64,000 nucleotides of DNA, from the NCBI GenBank assembly GCA_021292105.1, contig CM037866.1:6098163-6162162 (forward strand), written 5' to 3'. Positions 21,800-34,320 of this stretch are shown here, piece after piece. A program made the translations under genes and the position numbers. This DNA is from Anadara kagoshimensis. Taxonomy: Eukaryota; Mollusca; Bivalvia; Arcoida; Arcidae. The notes beneath the pieces are model-generated. The model made no database searches. It saw only the letters and a list, made by a program, of their open reading frames with translations, and was not told where the DNA came from. Every line of letters starts with the position of its first letter. The stretch's first letter is position 1.

Positions 21800-22690
21800 C
21801 ATACGCATGAAAGGAACAAAACCACTGGCTAGTGACAGATGAAAGAAACAAAATTATTGGCTAGTGACAGATTAAATTGCTAAACCATAAAGCTGAAAAT
21901 GAACTACCATCTTATGACAAATGAAATCATTCATTATTTAAACCATTTCATCATACATGTGATAAAAAAAAAATCACTGGTTAGTGACAGATGAAAGGAA
22001 CAAAATTATTGGCTAGTGACAGATCAAAGGAACAAAATTATTGGCGAGTGACCGATGAAAGGAACAAAATTATTGGCTAGTGACAGATGAAAGGAACAAA
22101 AATATTGGCGAGTGACCGATGAAAGGAACAAAATTATTGGTGAGCAAGCGATGAAATTGCATGGCCATTAAACTGAAAACAGACCACCATAATGTGACAA
22201 ATGAAATTGTTTCACCATGTAAACAATTTCACCATACATGTGAAAAAACAAGACCACTGGCTAATGACAGATGAAATTGTTTGGCCATACAAATGGAAAA
22301 AAAACAAAACCACAGGCTAGTGACAGATGAAATTGTTTGGCAATACAACTGAAAAAAAAACAAAACCACAGGCTAGTGACAGATAAATTGTTTTGCCATA
22401 CAAATGGAAAAAAAACAAAACCACAGGCTGGTGACAGATGAAATTGTTTGGCCATACAACTGAAAAAAACCACAGGCTAGTGACAGATGAAATTGTTAGG
22501 CCATACAGCTGGAAAAAAACAAAACCTCAGGCTAGTGACAGATGAAATTGTTTGGCCATACAACTGAAAAAAAACCAAAACTACAGATTAATGACGGATG
22601 AAATTGTTTGACCATACAGCTGGAAAAAACCAAAACTACTGGCTAGTGACAGATGAAAGTGCTTGACCATACAGATGAAAAAAATATAGT
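21800..22690. repeat. Imperfect ~57-bp tandem array
   Basis: Repeats of GGCTAGTGACAGATGAAATT plus GTTTGGCCATACAACTGAAA and an A-rich tail with CAAAACCACA. Left units are short (about 35 bp, GGAACAAAATTATTGG type); right units are about 57 bp. Roughly fifteen or more units with divergence; the open minus-strand frame over it is a by-product. Confidence 0.85.
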
Positions 22691-22770
22691 ATTAAATCCA
22701 TCTCAGGCCCTTGTTTGCTATATATCGACAAGATTTTGACAGCAGCTATCAGTCTCTTGACATTTTTATA

Positions 22771-23000
22771 TCTCCGCAAACTAGTTTGAGGGGTATATAG
22801 GAATCACTATGTCTGTCCATGTAAAATCCTGTCCGGGCAATATCTCATCAATGCTTTGGACCACTCTCATGAAGTTTCACGTGAATAATTTTCATGGTTC
22901 AAAGTGTGTCATGACCATGAACCAAGGTCATATTGGAAAGGTCATGGTAACAGAAAAACTTGGGGGGGGGGGTATTTGTCAAGAGACAGTTCTAATTTTT
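22771..23000. repeat. Poly-G dispersed repeat copy
   Basis: ATCTCCGCAAACTAGTTTGA then GGGGTATATAGGAATCAC and CTGTCTGTCC-like text, ending in a poly-G run and GTCAAGAGACAGTTCTAA. It has the same layout as 13741-14035. Confidence 0.6.
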
Positions 23001-23202
23001 ATTACTATAGGCAACTCTGCCTCATTCACTTGACTTTTTTTTATCTCTAACTATCGGCAACTTAGTCACTTGACAGCCAAGCTTTGATAAATTTTAAGTG
23101 TTGACTATTGACATGTCTGTTCTGTATTGTAACAGAATGAAACATTATGTTTTTCTAGTACATACATTTTCATGTTTTGAAACATTTAACCCTCTTGTTT
23201 AA

Positions 23203-23509
23203 CCCTCTTGCTGTCTAATTATTTTTTTGCACAACGTTGGTAGTGCCAAACTGAAGTTTACAATGCCAAATGATATAATGTTAACCATAGGTTATAATTT
23301 TAGACGTGTTTGTAGTCATATGACATCATTAGATAATTGTAGATCATAATCTCTATTGTCAACATTCTGTAAATTAGTTCAATTTACAAAAAATTTTAAG
23401 TGTCTTTTAGTCTTTTAACCAAGAGTTGTCAATTCCATTAAAAGGACATATGTGTCCGTATGACAGGCTGTCGATAGAGGACACATATGTCCGTTTGGCA
23501 GCAAGAGGG
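23203..23509. mobile_element. piggyBac-like MITE (TTAA flanks)
   Basis: CCCTCTTGCTG at the left and CAGCAAGAGGG at the right, each flanked by TTAA (23199-23202; 23510-23513), the insertion signature of piggyBac. Near the right end are inverted copies of GGACACATATGTCC. 307 bp, non-coding. Confidence 0.8.
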
Positions 23510-23639
23510 TTAATATGGACTATCATGAACCATTGTTTCATCACTGATCATTAATTATATTTGAACAGATATAGTATGTTGATGAGGTACATCCCATTTG
23601 TTTTATAGGTCTGACCAAAAAATAATATAGCCTTGGTTG

Positions 23640-26600
23640 ATATTGAAGTTTTTATAAAACCCCCCCCCCCCCCCTTCTAAGAAGAGGGGGATAAACTGGT
23701 TTACTCTTTTCTTCCGCCTGTCCATAATATAAATTGTTCTAACAGTTTTCTCAGCGGCTGCTAAACACAGCAAACATGAAATTTTGTATGAGGTTCCAAG
23801 CCACAACAACCAATTTCAAGTCAGCCAGACATCTACTTTCTGTTTGCCGACTTAAGTTTAGTTTTCAACATTCGATGGTTGAAGTTAAGAGTGAATATAC
23901 TCGGTGATCAGTAAACCTACCCATCAACCCCAAACACTCACCCCCAACCCCTTTTACCAAAAAAAAAAACCCCCAAAAAACATTTAATATCGACTGAGGG
24001 CTTATTCTGGTCAAGGAGATTAATTCATGGATTGACAGAAATCAACATGAAAAAATTGATTTATTTTTTTTTAACAAAGTACGTTTGTAAAGAAAAAATT
24101 TGATGAAAAGACTATAATTAATAGGCACATTATTGGAATAAATAAAAACAATAATTATTTTTAACATTTTTGCTTGCTTATTTTTATTACTGTTTTTGTA
24201 AAAAATATTGATACAATTCATATGGTCAGTGTCCATAGAGGCAATCCATTTATATGGTCATGTCAACATTGGTCAGCTCAGGGTTCATTGATGCATACTA
24301 TTTATACAGTCGGGGCAGTGTCCTAATGAAATCTTTATGCCTAGTGGAGTCCATAGATTGGAGCACCAGACCAGGAGTCTCTTTTTGATATACACAAGAA
24401 AAAAAATTGTTCTCAAAAAAACTGAAGGAGGTATATAGAAATTTTCCTGTTGGTCAGGTCCGTGCGTCCCTCCCAATATTGTCTAATGATGGATTCTTAG
24501 CTCATCTGAGTAAATGATAAAGCTTTTCAAATCCCCTTTTGTCTGTTGTCTGTAAACTTCACTCAAACTACTTCTTCTTTAGAACTGGTATACCAACTGC
24601 AATTCTCTGTATCAAGCAGTTTCAAATTTGCATTTTGATTTTGACCTACATTTAAGGTCACAATGACCTTAAATTAAAAAACTTAATAAACCATAAGGCC
24701 TGGAAGCATGAAACTTCATTTATAGCATCAGTGCATGCAGCTTTGCCAAGGCCAGAAAGCTAGATGAACTTTACCCATATTCTGGGTCACATTGACCTTA
24801 AATAATAAAATCTTTAAACAACTTCTACCCATGATAAAAAACGCCAAGAACCTTGAAACATCATATATAGCACCAGTGCATGAAGGTTTTGAAACTGGTT
24901 GACCTTGACCTCCATTTTAAGTCACAGTGACTTACTTAAACCTAAAGCATCTTCTTGTCCTGAACCATAAGTCCTAAACATTAAAACTTCATATTTAACA
25001 TCAAGGCATGAAACATTACTAAGTATACAAAGCTGGTTGACCTTGACCTGCATTCAAGGTCACTGATCTGGTGTGTTGCTTTACTAAGTTTGTGACTTAT
25101 TGACACGTGATAGAGGAAAGTAGGTCCATGTTGGAACAAAATAGAAGATTGTAGCGTGTATGTTTTGGTAGTAAAAAACATTTGCCTTTGGAAATTCATG
25201 CTTTTGATTTTTTTATCCACATCAGCATTTTTGGTTGACATGTGTGCTGATAGTGTAAAAACATGACCGTAATGCGAAACTGAAGTTTCTTTTACATAGA
25301 CAGGCTTAGCTTTTAGCTACATAGGGCAGAAATGCAACTTTTGTGTAAATATTTAAAGAAACATTAAAATTATATGTATGTCTGAAAACTGAATGTCGGT
25401 TTATAGAGTATTTATCTAGGAACAAAATGACACCATGATCACGATGATTGGACAAAAAATAAAAAAGTCATGTAGAATTTTATTGGAACATGTACAAGTG
25501 AAATATCTGATTCGTTGTTACCCTTTGCTCATTTTGCACATACTTTTACTATTGTCAAAAAAAATTGTTACGAAACTGGCCCCTGTAGATATACCATACA
25601 GGTTATATAGTTCATAGTTATTAAGAATGTTTTCAATATTTTTTGCAATTATGTAATTATTAAAAGTTATGAACAATCACAAGGGGATTGCTCCGACATC
25701 TAAATGACCATTTTTCGTACCAAGAGTTACTGCCCTTTGTATCAGAACTGCTAATTTAGTGTTTTCAGTCAAACCAATCCCAATTTTTCAGTCAATAAGA
25801 AAGAAATGCATCAACTGTATGTCATAGCTTAACACCTGAATATATCTCTTTCAACTGCATATTTTGTTTCCTGGAATATTGAGAAGGTTATTGAAATCCA
25901 CCATTAGAAAGGGACTGGGTGATTGAAAAACATTGACAAAAATTACCTTGTTGGATCTAGAGGGGACAGTACATCACTCTCTCTCTCTCTCTCTCCACTA
26001 GACTGCAAAAATATTGTATAATGATCAGGCGGAATAACTCTTCCAGGTAAATTTCACAAACCTCGTTACCAAGAGCTATCAATAACTGACCACTGGGTAA
26101 CTGACAACGTGACATGCTCATAATGAGATTCAAATGGACTGATGACGGTAAAAATAATTCTAAGAGATATTACAAGCAAAACAGTAAATTAATTAAAATG
26201 TTTACATGAAGAGGAAAATATACAAGTTGCATTGAGAGAAAAAAAGTAGATGGTTATTTAAATGTAGAAGATATACTGTTTGTTAGGCAAAAACAATGGG
26301 ATATATATTAAACGTTTATCCTTTTAATTTACACAAAAACAGTAACTTGATCAAGTCATGAATCAAATCGTATAAAAAATACTGTATGTGTGTGCAATGC
26401 AAATTTAATTAAAAATGCTAATACACATTTTAATAAATGTGATTATTCATAATACACTGCACCCATCCATCCAAATGCTAATGTTCAACTAGCTTATCAA
26501 ATTCATTTTACAAAAATTTAATTGGTAAATGCAAAATAAATAAATAATAATATTGGCCCATTGTTAGAAAAAAAATGTATTATTTATATCAATGTAATAC

Positions 26601-26817
26601 ATGTTTGCATCAGAAAATTTCTCATATTGCAATAACAAATGTGTACAAAGTTCACATAATTCATGATGTCTTTTTTTTTGTATAATCTTCCCACAGCAAA
26701 CTTCAATAGGTAGTTCTAATTACTATAAATTCACAAGAAATTAATATTGCTTAAAGTGGGATCTCATTTACCAGTAATTAAAAGATTATCAATAAAAATC
26801 CTGTTTATTAGTAGAAC
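23640..26817. other. Intergenic stretch with repeat fragments, no gene seen
   Basis: Poly-C/poly-G repeat fragments at 23655-23810 and 24420-24480. 24495-25080 is a degraded relative of the pearl-like family (starts TTAGCTCATCTGAG and has GACCTTGACCT phrases). A CT microsatellite lies at 25977-25996. 25080-26817 is AT-rich with no convincing coding region, RNA or element end; open frames there are short and lack family motifs. Confidence 0.45.
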
Positions 26818-27979
26818 TTTATCACCTGAATCAAAAGAACTTAACGTCCAATTTGCAAAAATGATTGACACGTGTTTGTATAAACATAAGATATGAAGTC
26901 ATTATTATACCCGGTTAATGTTATTTCTTATTTTGAAAGATATATTTGACTAAATTAGACTTAAATCATATCAGATTAATTTGGATGGATATATGATGGA
27001 CCTTATAAAATTAATTTTGAATTTTAAAATTATTAAAATATATATTTGCTCTTATTTGACTGAATTAAATCATTTGAGCCCGTCCAAGTAGAAACGTCCC
27101 TTATGGCCAATTTTTGACATTTTCAGATTTTGTTAGATTTTAATAGAACATTTCATGACCTTTCTAATGATATGGCATTCCCTACTTTACAAGCATAAAA
27201 TATATGTATTTTGGTCATTAAAAAGGAGTGTTTGTTGCCATTTTACATTTTTTGCCGCCATAACGTCATGATAACGTCACGTTTGAACAATGTGCCCAAT
27301 TCCAGCGTTTTGTGATAAAAAAGTGATTTATAAAAATTGCAAACGGGTACTGGGTCATTCATACCTATGTCTCTTGTAACGTTTCTTATATAATCCATGA
27401 TTTATGTCAATAAGCGTCTATTGTTCAAGCAAAAACATCAGATTTTTTGTCAAAGATACTGCAAGGTAACAAACCATTTGCCTCGATTTGAGCGACTTTT
27501 TCCTGCGCATTCATTCAATGAATGTAAAAAAAAAACAATTTGGAAGTGAAAACGTAGTATTACCAGACATTGCCAGATAACAGTACAATAAAATAAGATG
27601 TTGACATTGATAAGATTATTTCACTTTCATTCTCCTAACTTTTGTCGAGCACGGGAAATTTATATGAAAATAAATCCAGAACATTATGAAGCTGACTAAC
27701 AAATCCGTCTTTAATTTTTAAATTTTGAAAACTTTTAATAGTATATCCAAAGGTCGAGAAATATATCACCTTTTGTTGGGTTTTTGTTATTTTGTTTTAC
27801 TGTTTTTCACTTACGGGGAAGTAGGCATAACTTGTACTGGAATTGGTGGGGAAATCGCATGTTTTATCACGACTTGGTGCGTTATCTGCCATATTGGATA
27901 TTTCTTCACTAGATATTCACAAATCCCCCATATTTAAATAAACTTGGAAGTTATTTGCCGTCAAAACCAACATTTGATT

Positions 27980-29960
27980 TTTGTACGGCGTTTCACGATA
28001 GTGCACGCGTACTTTGCTATCAATTTCTTCCAAGATATGGGCTTTTTTGCTATGAAATTATAAGATATGAGTACACATGGAAATAGTAGGCCTAGTAAAT
28101 GAGCGTGAAAGAAATATATCTGTTTTATCTGAGATATGTATTCTGAGACGGGTAATGCATTTGGTTACATATGCACATTTGGAATAAATTTTCGGATGAC
28201 GGGATGCATCCAATAATTTCTGCAATTTGGCGAACTGATATCGTGTTTACAATAAAAAGTAGTCCGAGAAGTTTGTATCCTACGATGTAAAATCATAACT
28301 TTTGAAATAAACAGCAATGGCAGGTTGATTTAATTAATTCTTCATGAAATCTACGGTAATTTTTTTGAAGTGTATGATAACGTATTTTGATGTTGAGGCA
28401 ATTGTGTCATATTTTAAAACTCTTTATCGATTAGATTTCACTTTCGTGAAAGGGAGATAATTGTACAGTGTTGTGTGCAAATGACCACATGTGGATTTTA
28501 AATACTTCACCATTACCATGAAACGGGAATATTGTGAGTAATAATCAGCAATTTCATTAAAACCCAGATTTAACAGCAAATGATCCAGTTACATACAACC
28601 GCTAGAATGTACCCCTTAATAGCGACGGTAGGGTATACCATTTAATTTATGGCAATACATGGTTTGGTACATTGTTTTTTTTTCCAAAATTTTTAAAAAA
28701 TTAAACAAGAATATTAAGATAGTGCCGAAATAATTGCTATATTTATAACTTAAAATGGAAGCAATTTCCCAACGTCTTAAAATTTTACAAAAAATATCGA
28801 AATAACCGGAATTTATTAAGGAACTCAAATATATTTGGTCATTTTTTTATTGTTTTTGGTTTTTTGTACGAAATAAAAATTGTACCTATTATGTATTTCT
28901 ATGTACCGATAGTAAGACACTGAACTGTAGATCGTTACACAGGTGAAGTACGACAATGTACATGGTAGTTGCCCATGACATTCATAACTTGTTGTGGTCT
29001 TCTTTGTTGACCTTGTACCTAGAAAGTCAAGGCATACTGAGCGACAGAATGTCTCCAGTTTCTATATAATGTAAATTGGGAATTCTAATAATCTTGCTTT
29101 CAAAATTTGAGGCTAATCTCTTGGTCACGCAATGCTTAGATATTAGATAGCACCGCATTCCATAACAAAATGTGCCATCTCCCCACACATCTGATATTGG
29201 TAGGATGTCAAAGCAGGCTTATGGTACTTACGCCAGAGTCTTGAAAAACTGCTGCATGGTTTTTGTACGGGTTCACGACAGTGAAAGCGTACATTGCTAT
29301 CGCTTTCTGCCAAGATCGGGCTTTACTATGAAATGGTATGAAATGAGTACGCATGGAAATAGTGCGCCTGATAAATAAACGTGAAAGAAATATATCTGTT
29401 TATCGTGAGATATGTATTCTGAAACGGGTAATGCATTTGGTTACATATGCACATTTGGAATAATTTTCGGATTATATTTCGAAATCTAGTAATATTGCGA
29501 CGGGGTGCATCCAAGTATTTGTGCAATCTGTCGAACTGATCTCGTAAATACAACAAAAAGTAGTCCGAAAAAATTGCGTCCTACGATGTAAAATCATAAT
29601 TTTTTATGAAATAAACAGCAATGGCAGGTGGATTTAACTAATTTTATGAAATCTACTGTAATTTGATTTATTTTAAAGGTTGTAATAAAGTATTTTGGTG
29701 TTGCGGTATTCATTCTATCTCATTTTAAAACTGATTTATCGATTACATTCACTTCCGTGAAAGGATGATAAATCGTTCAGTGCCGTGTGCAAACTACAAA
29801 TGTGAATTTTAAATACTATACCGATTTTGAAGTAAAATTAACATGAAACGGGAATACTGTGAATGATAATCAGCAGTTTATTAAAAACCATACTTAACAG
29901 CAAATTATCCAGTTACATACTAAAGCAAGAATGAACCTCCTAAAGTAGCGGTCGGGTTTG
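27980..29960. repeat. Internal tandem duplication, period about 1.28 kb
   Basis: 27980-28640 and 29258-29960 are diverged direct copies: both carry GGGTAATGCATTTGGTTACA, TAAACAGCAATGGCAGG and GATCCAGTTACATAC-like text in the same order. The copies are far more diverged from each other than block A is from its second copy, so this duplication is older. The equivalent pair in copy 2 starts near 51720 and 53020. Confidence 0.85.
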
Positions 29961-30755
29961 CAAAAAGTCTACTTTCTTTTAATCCAAAATGACAAACGAC
30001 GTTCGATGCTGAAGGTACAATTAATAAAACTTTATTAAATTTTAATTACTGATCGTCTTTCTCATATATTTATGGAATTATAATTTTCTGTCGTTTTTTA
30101 CTAAGCAATACATGGTTTGGTATATTTTTTTCTTTTTCAAAAACACTATCCGTCTAACTATGCATCGATCGACCCCTCCCCACTGGGGGAATTTTCGGTT
30201 GTATTCATAGTTTTACTACAGCACTATTTTCCCAACTACGCCGTACAGCAGCACAGCAGTGCTATGTTTTACACTTCATGCAGTAGTTCAACACTGGGCA
30301 AGCCATACGGCCAAATCTGTCTGGGATCATTATCCGATATGTTTCTGACTTGAGCATCAGCCCGCTACAATTTCGAGTTTCATGTTTGATTCTATAAGTA
30401 GAAAAGATAACTTGATTAACCCCATTTATATATTTACCTCAGTCCACGCTACGAATATCCATTATTTAATCAATTTAAAAATGTTTATGGTTTAGGTTCT
30501 GATTGCAGATCCATGGCGTGCGCGGGGACAAGGTGACAAGTAGCCCCTCCCCTTTTAACAAAAATATATGTTAATCTATGTCTATTGGTAAACAATTTTG
30601 CTCAAAGTTGCCATCTTATTATTGAAGCTAAATGCATAATATGTAACTAAGTAGTACCAGAATCTTTCTTTTCAAAAACGTTTCCTGAATTAAATCAAAC
30701 CGTTATCCGTTGCAGTGTTAGGTTGTAATAAGTTTAATTCTTGAAATACTTCAAG

Positions 30756-30929
30756 ATGCTTCGTCGGTTTCAACTTTGGACTAATCATGAGCTTGTAGGA
30801 TTAGCAATGCTCCTTGTACATACAGTGCAGTCTCGTCGAAAGTTTAACACTGAGATAATGAAAAGGAGTCAAAGCTCAGCTGAAATATTGAAAGGTAGCA
30901 GCCGAAAAGCTAAGACTGATATATTATAG
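30756..30929 (+). CDS. Conserved 57-codon ORF, copy 1
   Basis: I do not recognise this protein. ATG at 30756, TAG at 30927-30929. It begins MLRRFQLWTNHELVGLAMLL and ends with a lysine/arginine/serine-rich tail (SSRKAKTDIL). No signal peptide is certain, although residues 12-22 are hydrophobic. Between this copy and 55579-55752 there are six substitutions in the frame: five fall at third codon positions and four of these are silent; the amino-acid changes are Phe5Leu and one Gln-to-Arg. Such a pattern hints at selection on the protein. A hairpin, GATAGCTGTTGAACAGCTATC, follows the stop. The flanks show no splice-site evidence; it could also be a transposon fragment. Confidence 0.4.
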   Translation: MLRRFQLWTNHELVGLAMLLVHTVQSRRKFNTEIMKRSQSSAEILKGSSRKAKTDIL

Positions 30930-31083
30930 ATAGCTGTTGAACAGCTATCGAGATATACCTAACGAGGGACCGAGATTAGTTTGTCGATTCGGCACTAATT
31001 TGTCAGCTTAGTTTTAAAGTTTGGAGAGGCCTGTACTGTACAAATTTTGACTTATTTCCAACACTACTTTTTACTTAAGAAAG

Positions 31084-31382
31084 TTGATTTGAGTGTTGAA
31101 GTTAAACGCCGCAGTCAAGAATTTTTTTTTTATATCAAGAGGCCAGCAACTATAGGCGAATGCGCAGAAATTTCGCACTAATGGCAATATACTGTATGTT
31201 TATTTATCTTGTCACGCTTACCTTGCAACAGGACCCAGTTTATTTTAAGTTTCCATCCAAAAGAACTGTGACTTTTGAGTGTTTGGCTACTCCCACTACT
31301 TCTCACTTTAAAGCGGTCGGGGTTCAAACCCACGACTTACCCTTACGGAGCGAGCAATTAACCAACTGAGCTACCGCAGTGG
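31084..31382 (-). mobile_element. SINE, reverse orientation
   Basis: Same family as 7522-7815: tail side GTTGATTTGAGTGTTGAAG, body with AAAAGAACTGTGACTTTT, head ending AACTGAGCTACCGCAGTGG. Degraded relative to 10767-11114. Confidence 0.75.
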
Positions 31383-31492
31383 TATTTATACTTAAAAGGG
31401 AACTGGAAATTTTTATTTAAACTCTTCAGAGTAAATTACTAGTACTACATGTGTTTGAGTAATACATGATTGGTTTGGTTCCTTAATTCATG

Positions 31493-31556
31493 AGACCGAT
31501 GTGTCCTAATGGATAAGACGTCGTCTACAAAGCGAGTTCGAGTCCCGCTCAGACCA
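31493..31556 (+). pseudogene. tRNA-Arg-like relic
   Basis: GACCGATGTGTCCTAATGGA resembles the acceptor and D arm of a tRNA-Arg, and GTTCGAGTCCCGCTCAGACC its T arm and acceptor. The anticodon arm is shortened (64 nt in all), so it cannot fold as a normal tRNA. It is probably a tRNA-derived repeat head. The copy at 56316-56362 has lost a further 15 or so bases between the arms. Confidence 0.55.
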
Positions 31557-31636
31557 AATGTTGGAAAGTGAATTTTCCTTATCGTTGGCCTTTACTGGCT
31601 CACCAGATGTCAGTATGATGTCACTAGGGGAGTGGT

Positions 31637-31953
31637 ACGCTAGTCAAGAATATTTCACTTATATCGGGAAGTCGCCAGCTATAGGCGAATGTGCAGAAAT
31701 GTTGCCTGTGCCTTGTGCTGATGACATTTAACAGCAGGGTTCTTTATTGTGCCACAAGTGCCGTGACACGGGACCTAGTTTATTTTATGTTGCCATCCGT
31801 AAGAACTGTGACTTTCATTTTGTAATGCCAAGTGCTTAGCGACAGACCAGTCACTACCCACTTTCAAGTCTTGGGTCGGACCCGATCGTTGTTGGAACCC
31901 ACGACCTCCTACTTACGGAACGAGCACGCGACTAACTGAGCTATCGCAGTGGT
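31637..31953 (-). mobile_element. SINE, reverse orientation
   Basis: Starts TCAAGAATATTTCACTTATA and ends AACTGAGCTATCGCAGTGG, with the shared body AAGAACTGTGACTTTCATTT. Block B begins just to its right. Confidence 0.78.
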
Positions 31954-31977
31954 CTGTTCGTGTTTAGTGTTACTCAG

Positions 31978-33383
31978 TATGAAGAGGAAATAAAAACGTG
32001 CGCATTCTCAATACATAAATAAACTTAGGAATAATAAATGTTGAAATTAAAGGTCAAATGGACAGGTCGATGATGTTTGCCTATACTTTAGCGCATCGGC
32101 TGTACTAACACTAATAATAGTATGCGAGCACGCGCGTGTGTGTGTATCTTTGTGTTATCGATTTAGCCCCAGCAACATGTACATGTATATAAAACGATAC
32201 AGACTAACAACATTGACCTGTCCGCTTGACCTGTCATTAAGAATATTCATATAGGATGATCAACCTCATAAATGTGTTGTAGTAGGATTCATTGTTATAG
32301 TCCGATCACTTTTTCAGTGATGAATACCGATGTGGCCTTAAAAAGATTTTCGATTACTTACCTCAAATTTCATTAATGTTATATGTAGATCTGTTATTGA
32401 ACATGTGTTGAAACAATTTGGTTAAATTTCTTATATTAAGTCTAAAAATCAAATATAACCAGTTTTTACCAAGCGCAAATCTAAGTTCAGATGATGCGTA
32501 TCACGTAGTAAAATGCTTAATGGCCAATAACTTCATCTTTTGAGAAAAAAATCTCAGTTTTCTTAGATGAGCTTAAAGGTTTTATAGTTTTAAAACACTA
32601 ATTTAAAATAATGTGTCGCTCTAGGCCAAACAAGTGTAATAAATGAATTTATTTTTTATTTTCATGTTTGTGCTGTTTTACCTGTCGCTCATTCATAAAC
32701 AAGTACAATAGGCTAGTCCGTGACGTATACTGGTTAGGAATAGGAACACCTGTATAAACCCGTATCGCGTGAATACGTATTAGCCAATCAGAACTCAGTT
32801 CTGAATGGTTTATATGAATGAACCTGTCGGATATGCCATATCAAAATATCAGAGGGACAACAGCTACCTCTCAATTAATTGCTAAATTTTAACTCCCAAA
32901 AACTCAACAACTACAGGGAATATTATAAATTTTACTATGTAGATAGAAAAATAGTATTTTTAAATACTTACCTCTGAAACAAGACTGCAAACGAACAAGT
33001 ATTTATTTCTCAACAAACTTTTATCGAAAAAGTTTATTAAAATTTATTCATATAAGTTCAAAGAAAAAACGTTCAAAAAGCTGAGAATATTTGTAAAAAA
33101 TATGTAAAAATATGATCTAATAGCACATGTGAAATTTCAAGTCTACTGAAGTTATATCAAGTGAGATATCTAAGTTTGAATCACACCACCCATTCAAAAC
33201 ATGTTTTGTCATCACGGAAAAGGTGATCGGAATTATAATAGTATGTACTCAAGGTACATGATCAGTGTTCGGTGTTGTTTACCTATTCCCAGATTTTAAA
33301 TACCTGTACGATTAAAAATTGTTTTTTTTTTAAGTTTTTATTGGCAGAGTGATAAAACTTTGACAGTTAAATAATCGTTTATT
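31978..33383. repeat. Block B, copy 1
   Basis: About 1.4 kb found three times (also 41911-43320, 56730-58144) and as a degraded remnant at 39600-39960. It begins TATGAAGAGGAAATAAAAAC and ends TTAAATAATCGTTTATTA. No coding frame. It contains a CCAAT box and a palindrome near 32785-32810. Confidence 0.93.
32787..32812. promoter_or_regulatory. CCAAT box beside a perfect palindrome (tentative)
   Basis: The sequence AGCCAATCAGAACTCAGTTC continues to TGA, so TCAGAACT-C-AGTTCTGA is a perfect inverted repeat overlapping a CCAAT motif, with TTATATGAATGA about 10 bp downstream. It is present in all three block B copies. Promoter function is only a guess; it may be an element end. Confidence 0.3.
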
Positions 33384-33599
33384 ATTCGCGAATGATCTTG
33401 ATCATTCTCGAATTTAGCTGTTACATGCAGATTTCTCAACCCGAATATTCTTCCGTTACAGATAATCAACTCTCTCTCGTATGTAGGTTCAAAGTTGAAA
33501 TAAAGGTAGATAACTCAAATTTTGAATGCGGGTTATGGACGTTTCGCCCCAATATTAATATTTTCCGCCCCAACTATATTCTCCGCTTTATCATACCTG

Positions 33600-34320
33600 C
33601 CAACCCTCCCGATCAGGGATTGAGATTAACGGGCGCCCAGTTTTTCGCTCTGGGCGATAAATGTATCATACACAGGTCGCCCAGGGCTGCCAGGTGGCGA
33701 TTAGAATTTTCAGTTCGGTGTATTTGACATTCCGATCCGTTTACCGATTTCCTGTTTATATTTCTGACTGGCGACAATAATAGTAAAATTGAAAAATGGG
33801 TATCATATAGTTAACAAGTGTAAATGGACCGGTGTTCCGACCGGAATTCAAATACGGTGCCATTTCGTTTCCTTTTCTGATATTTATGTATAAAATGATA
33901 CTTCCGGCTTTCTGCCATGTGGAAATTTTTAGGAGCATCGACTCCAAAGGCTAAACAAGGACCTGCGGAAAAACGAAAGTACTATCAAGAGTATGATAAG
34001 TCCAAACGCATCGGAGCATAAAAAAAGCCATGGGAAGATGGCAGGCCTTGGTTGTATGATACGCAGGACGGAATGAAGTGTGCCGATTGTGTAGAGTTCG
34101 ACAGGAAAAAAATCTGTATTTACCGAGGGTTGCACTAGTTATAAACTTGACAGTGTAAATAAACATGACATTTCTGAATCTCACAAACAGGCCCAAGCCT
34201 TTAGTAATGCAAAACAAGTTCCTGCTAATAAATCAAAATCTGCCAAAATTATACAGTCATTGACATTGGCAGTACCTATAGATCAACATTTTCTGCAAAA
34301 CCATTCGTCAATGTAATTGC
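33600..34320 (+). pseudogene. hAT/ZNF862-like transposase N-terminus relic
   Basis: A frame from ATG 33917 reads MWKFLGASTPKAKQG and KRKYYQEYDKSKR before a stop near 34020. Shifted frames continue with KPWEDGRPWLYDTQDGMKC-x-x-C and later KLDSVNKHDISESHKQAQAF, the spacing of a TTF/BED-type zinc finger with a terminal histidine, as in KIAA1586/ZNF862-like hAT-derived proteins. The text CAGGGATTGAGATTAACGGG near 33614 may be its left terminal repeat. No catalytic part is present and several stops interrupt it. Confidence 0.6.

Larger units (their letters stand above)
26818..31977. repeat. Block A, copy 1 (large duplication)
   Basis: Near-identical to 50653-56729 over its whole length. Homology begins at TTTATCACCTG (26818/50653), with different sequence on the left. 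Differences: about 100 bp at 27720-27822 missing from copy 2, an RT-element insertion in copy 2, a 117-bp local tandem duplication in copy 2, and scattered substitutions. No host gene is recognised except the small ORF at 30756. Confidence 0.92.

Noticed and set aside
22261..22473. Repetitive open frame on the minus strand
   Set aside because: It is an imperfect read-through of the 57-bp tandem array, with units varying in frame.
27725..27937. 70-residue open frame with hydrophobic stretches in block A copy 1
   Set aside because: About the first half lies in the segment missing from copy 2, and no splice or motif evidence supports it.
30117..30353. 78-residue open frame conserved in both block A copies
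   Set aside because: Only three differences, two of them replacements, and the whole block is near-identical, so persistence of the frame is not evidence of coding.
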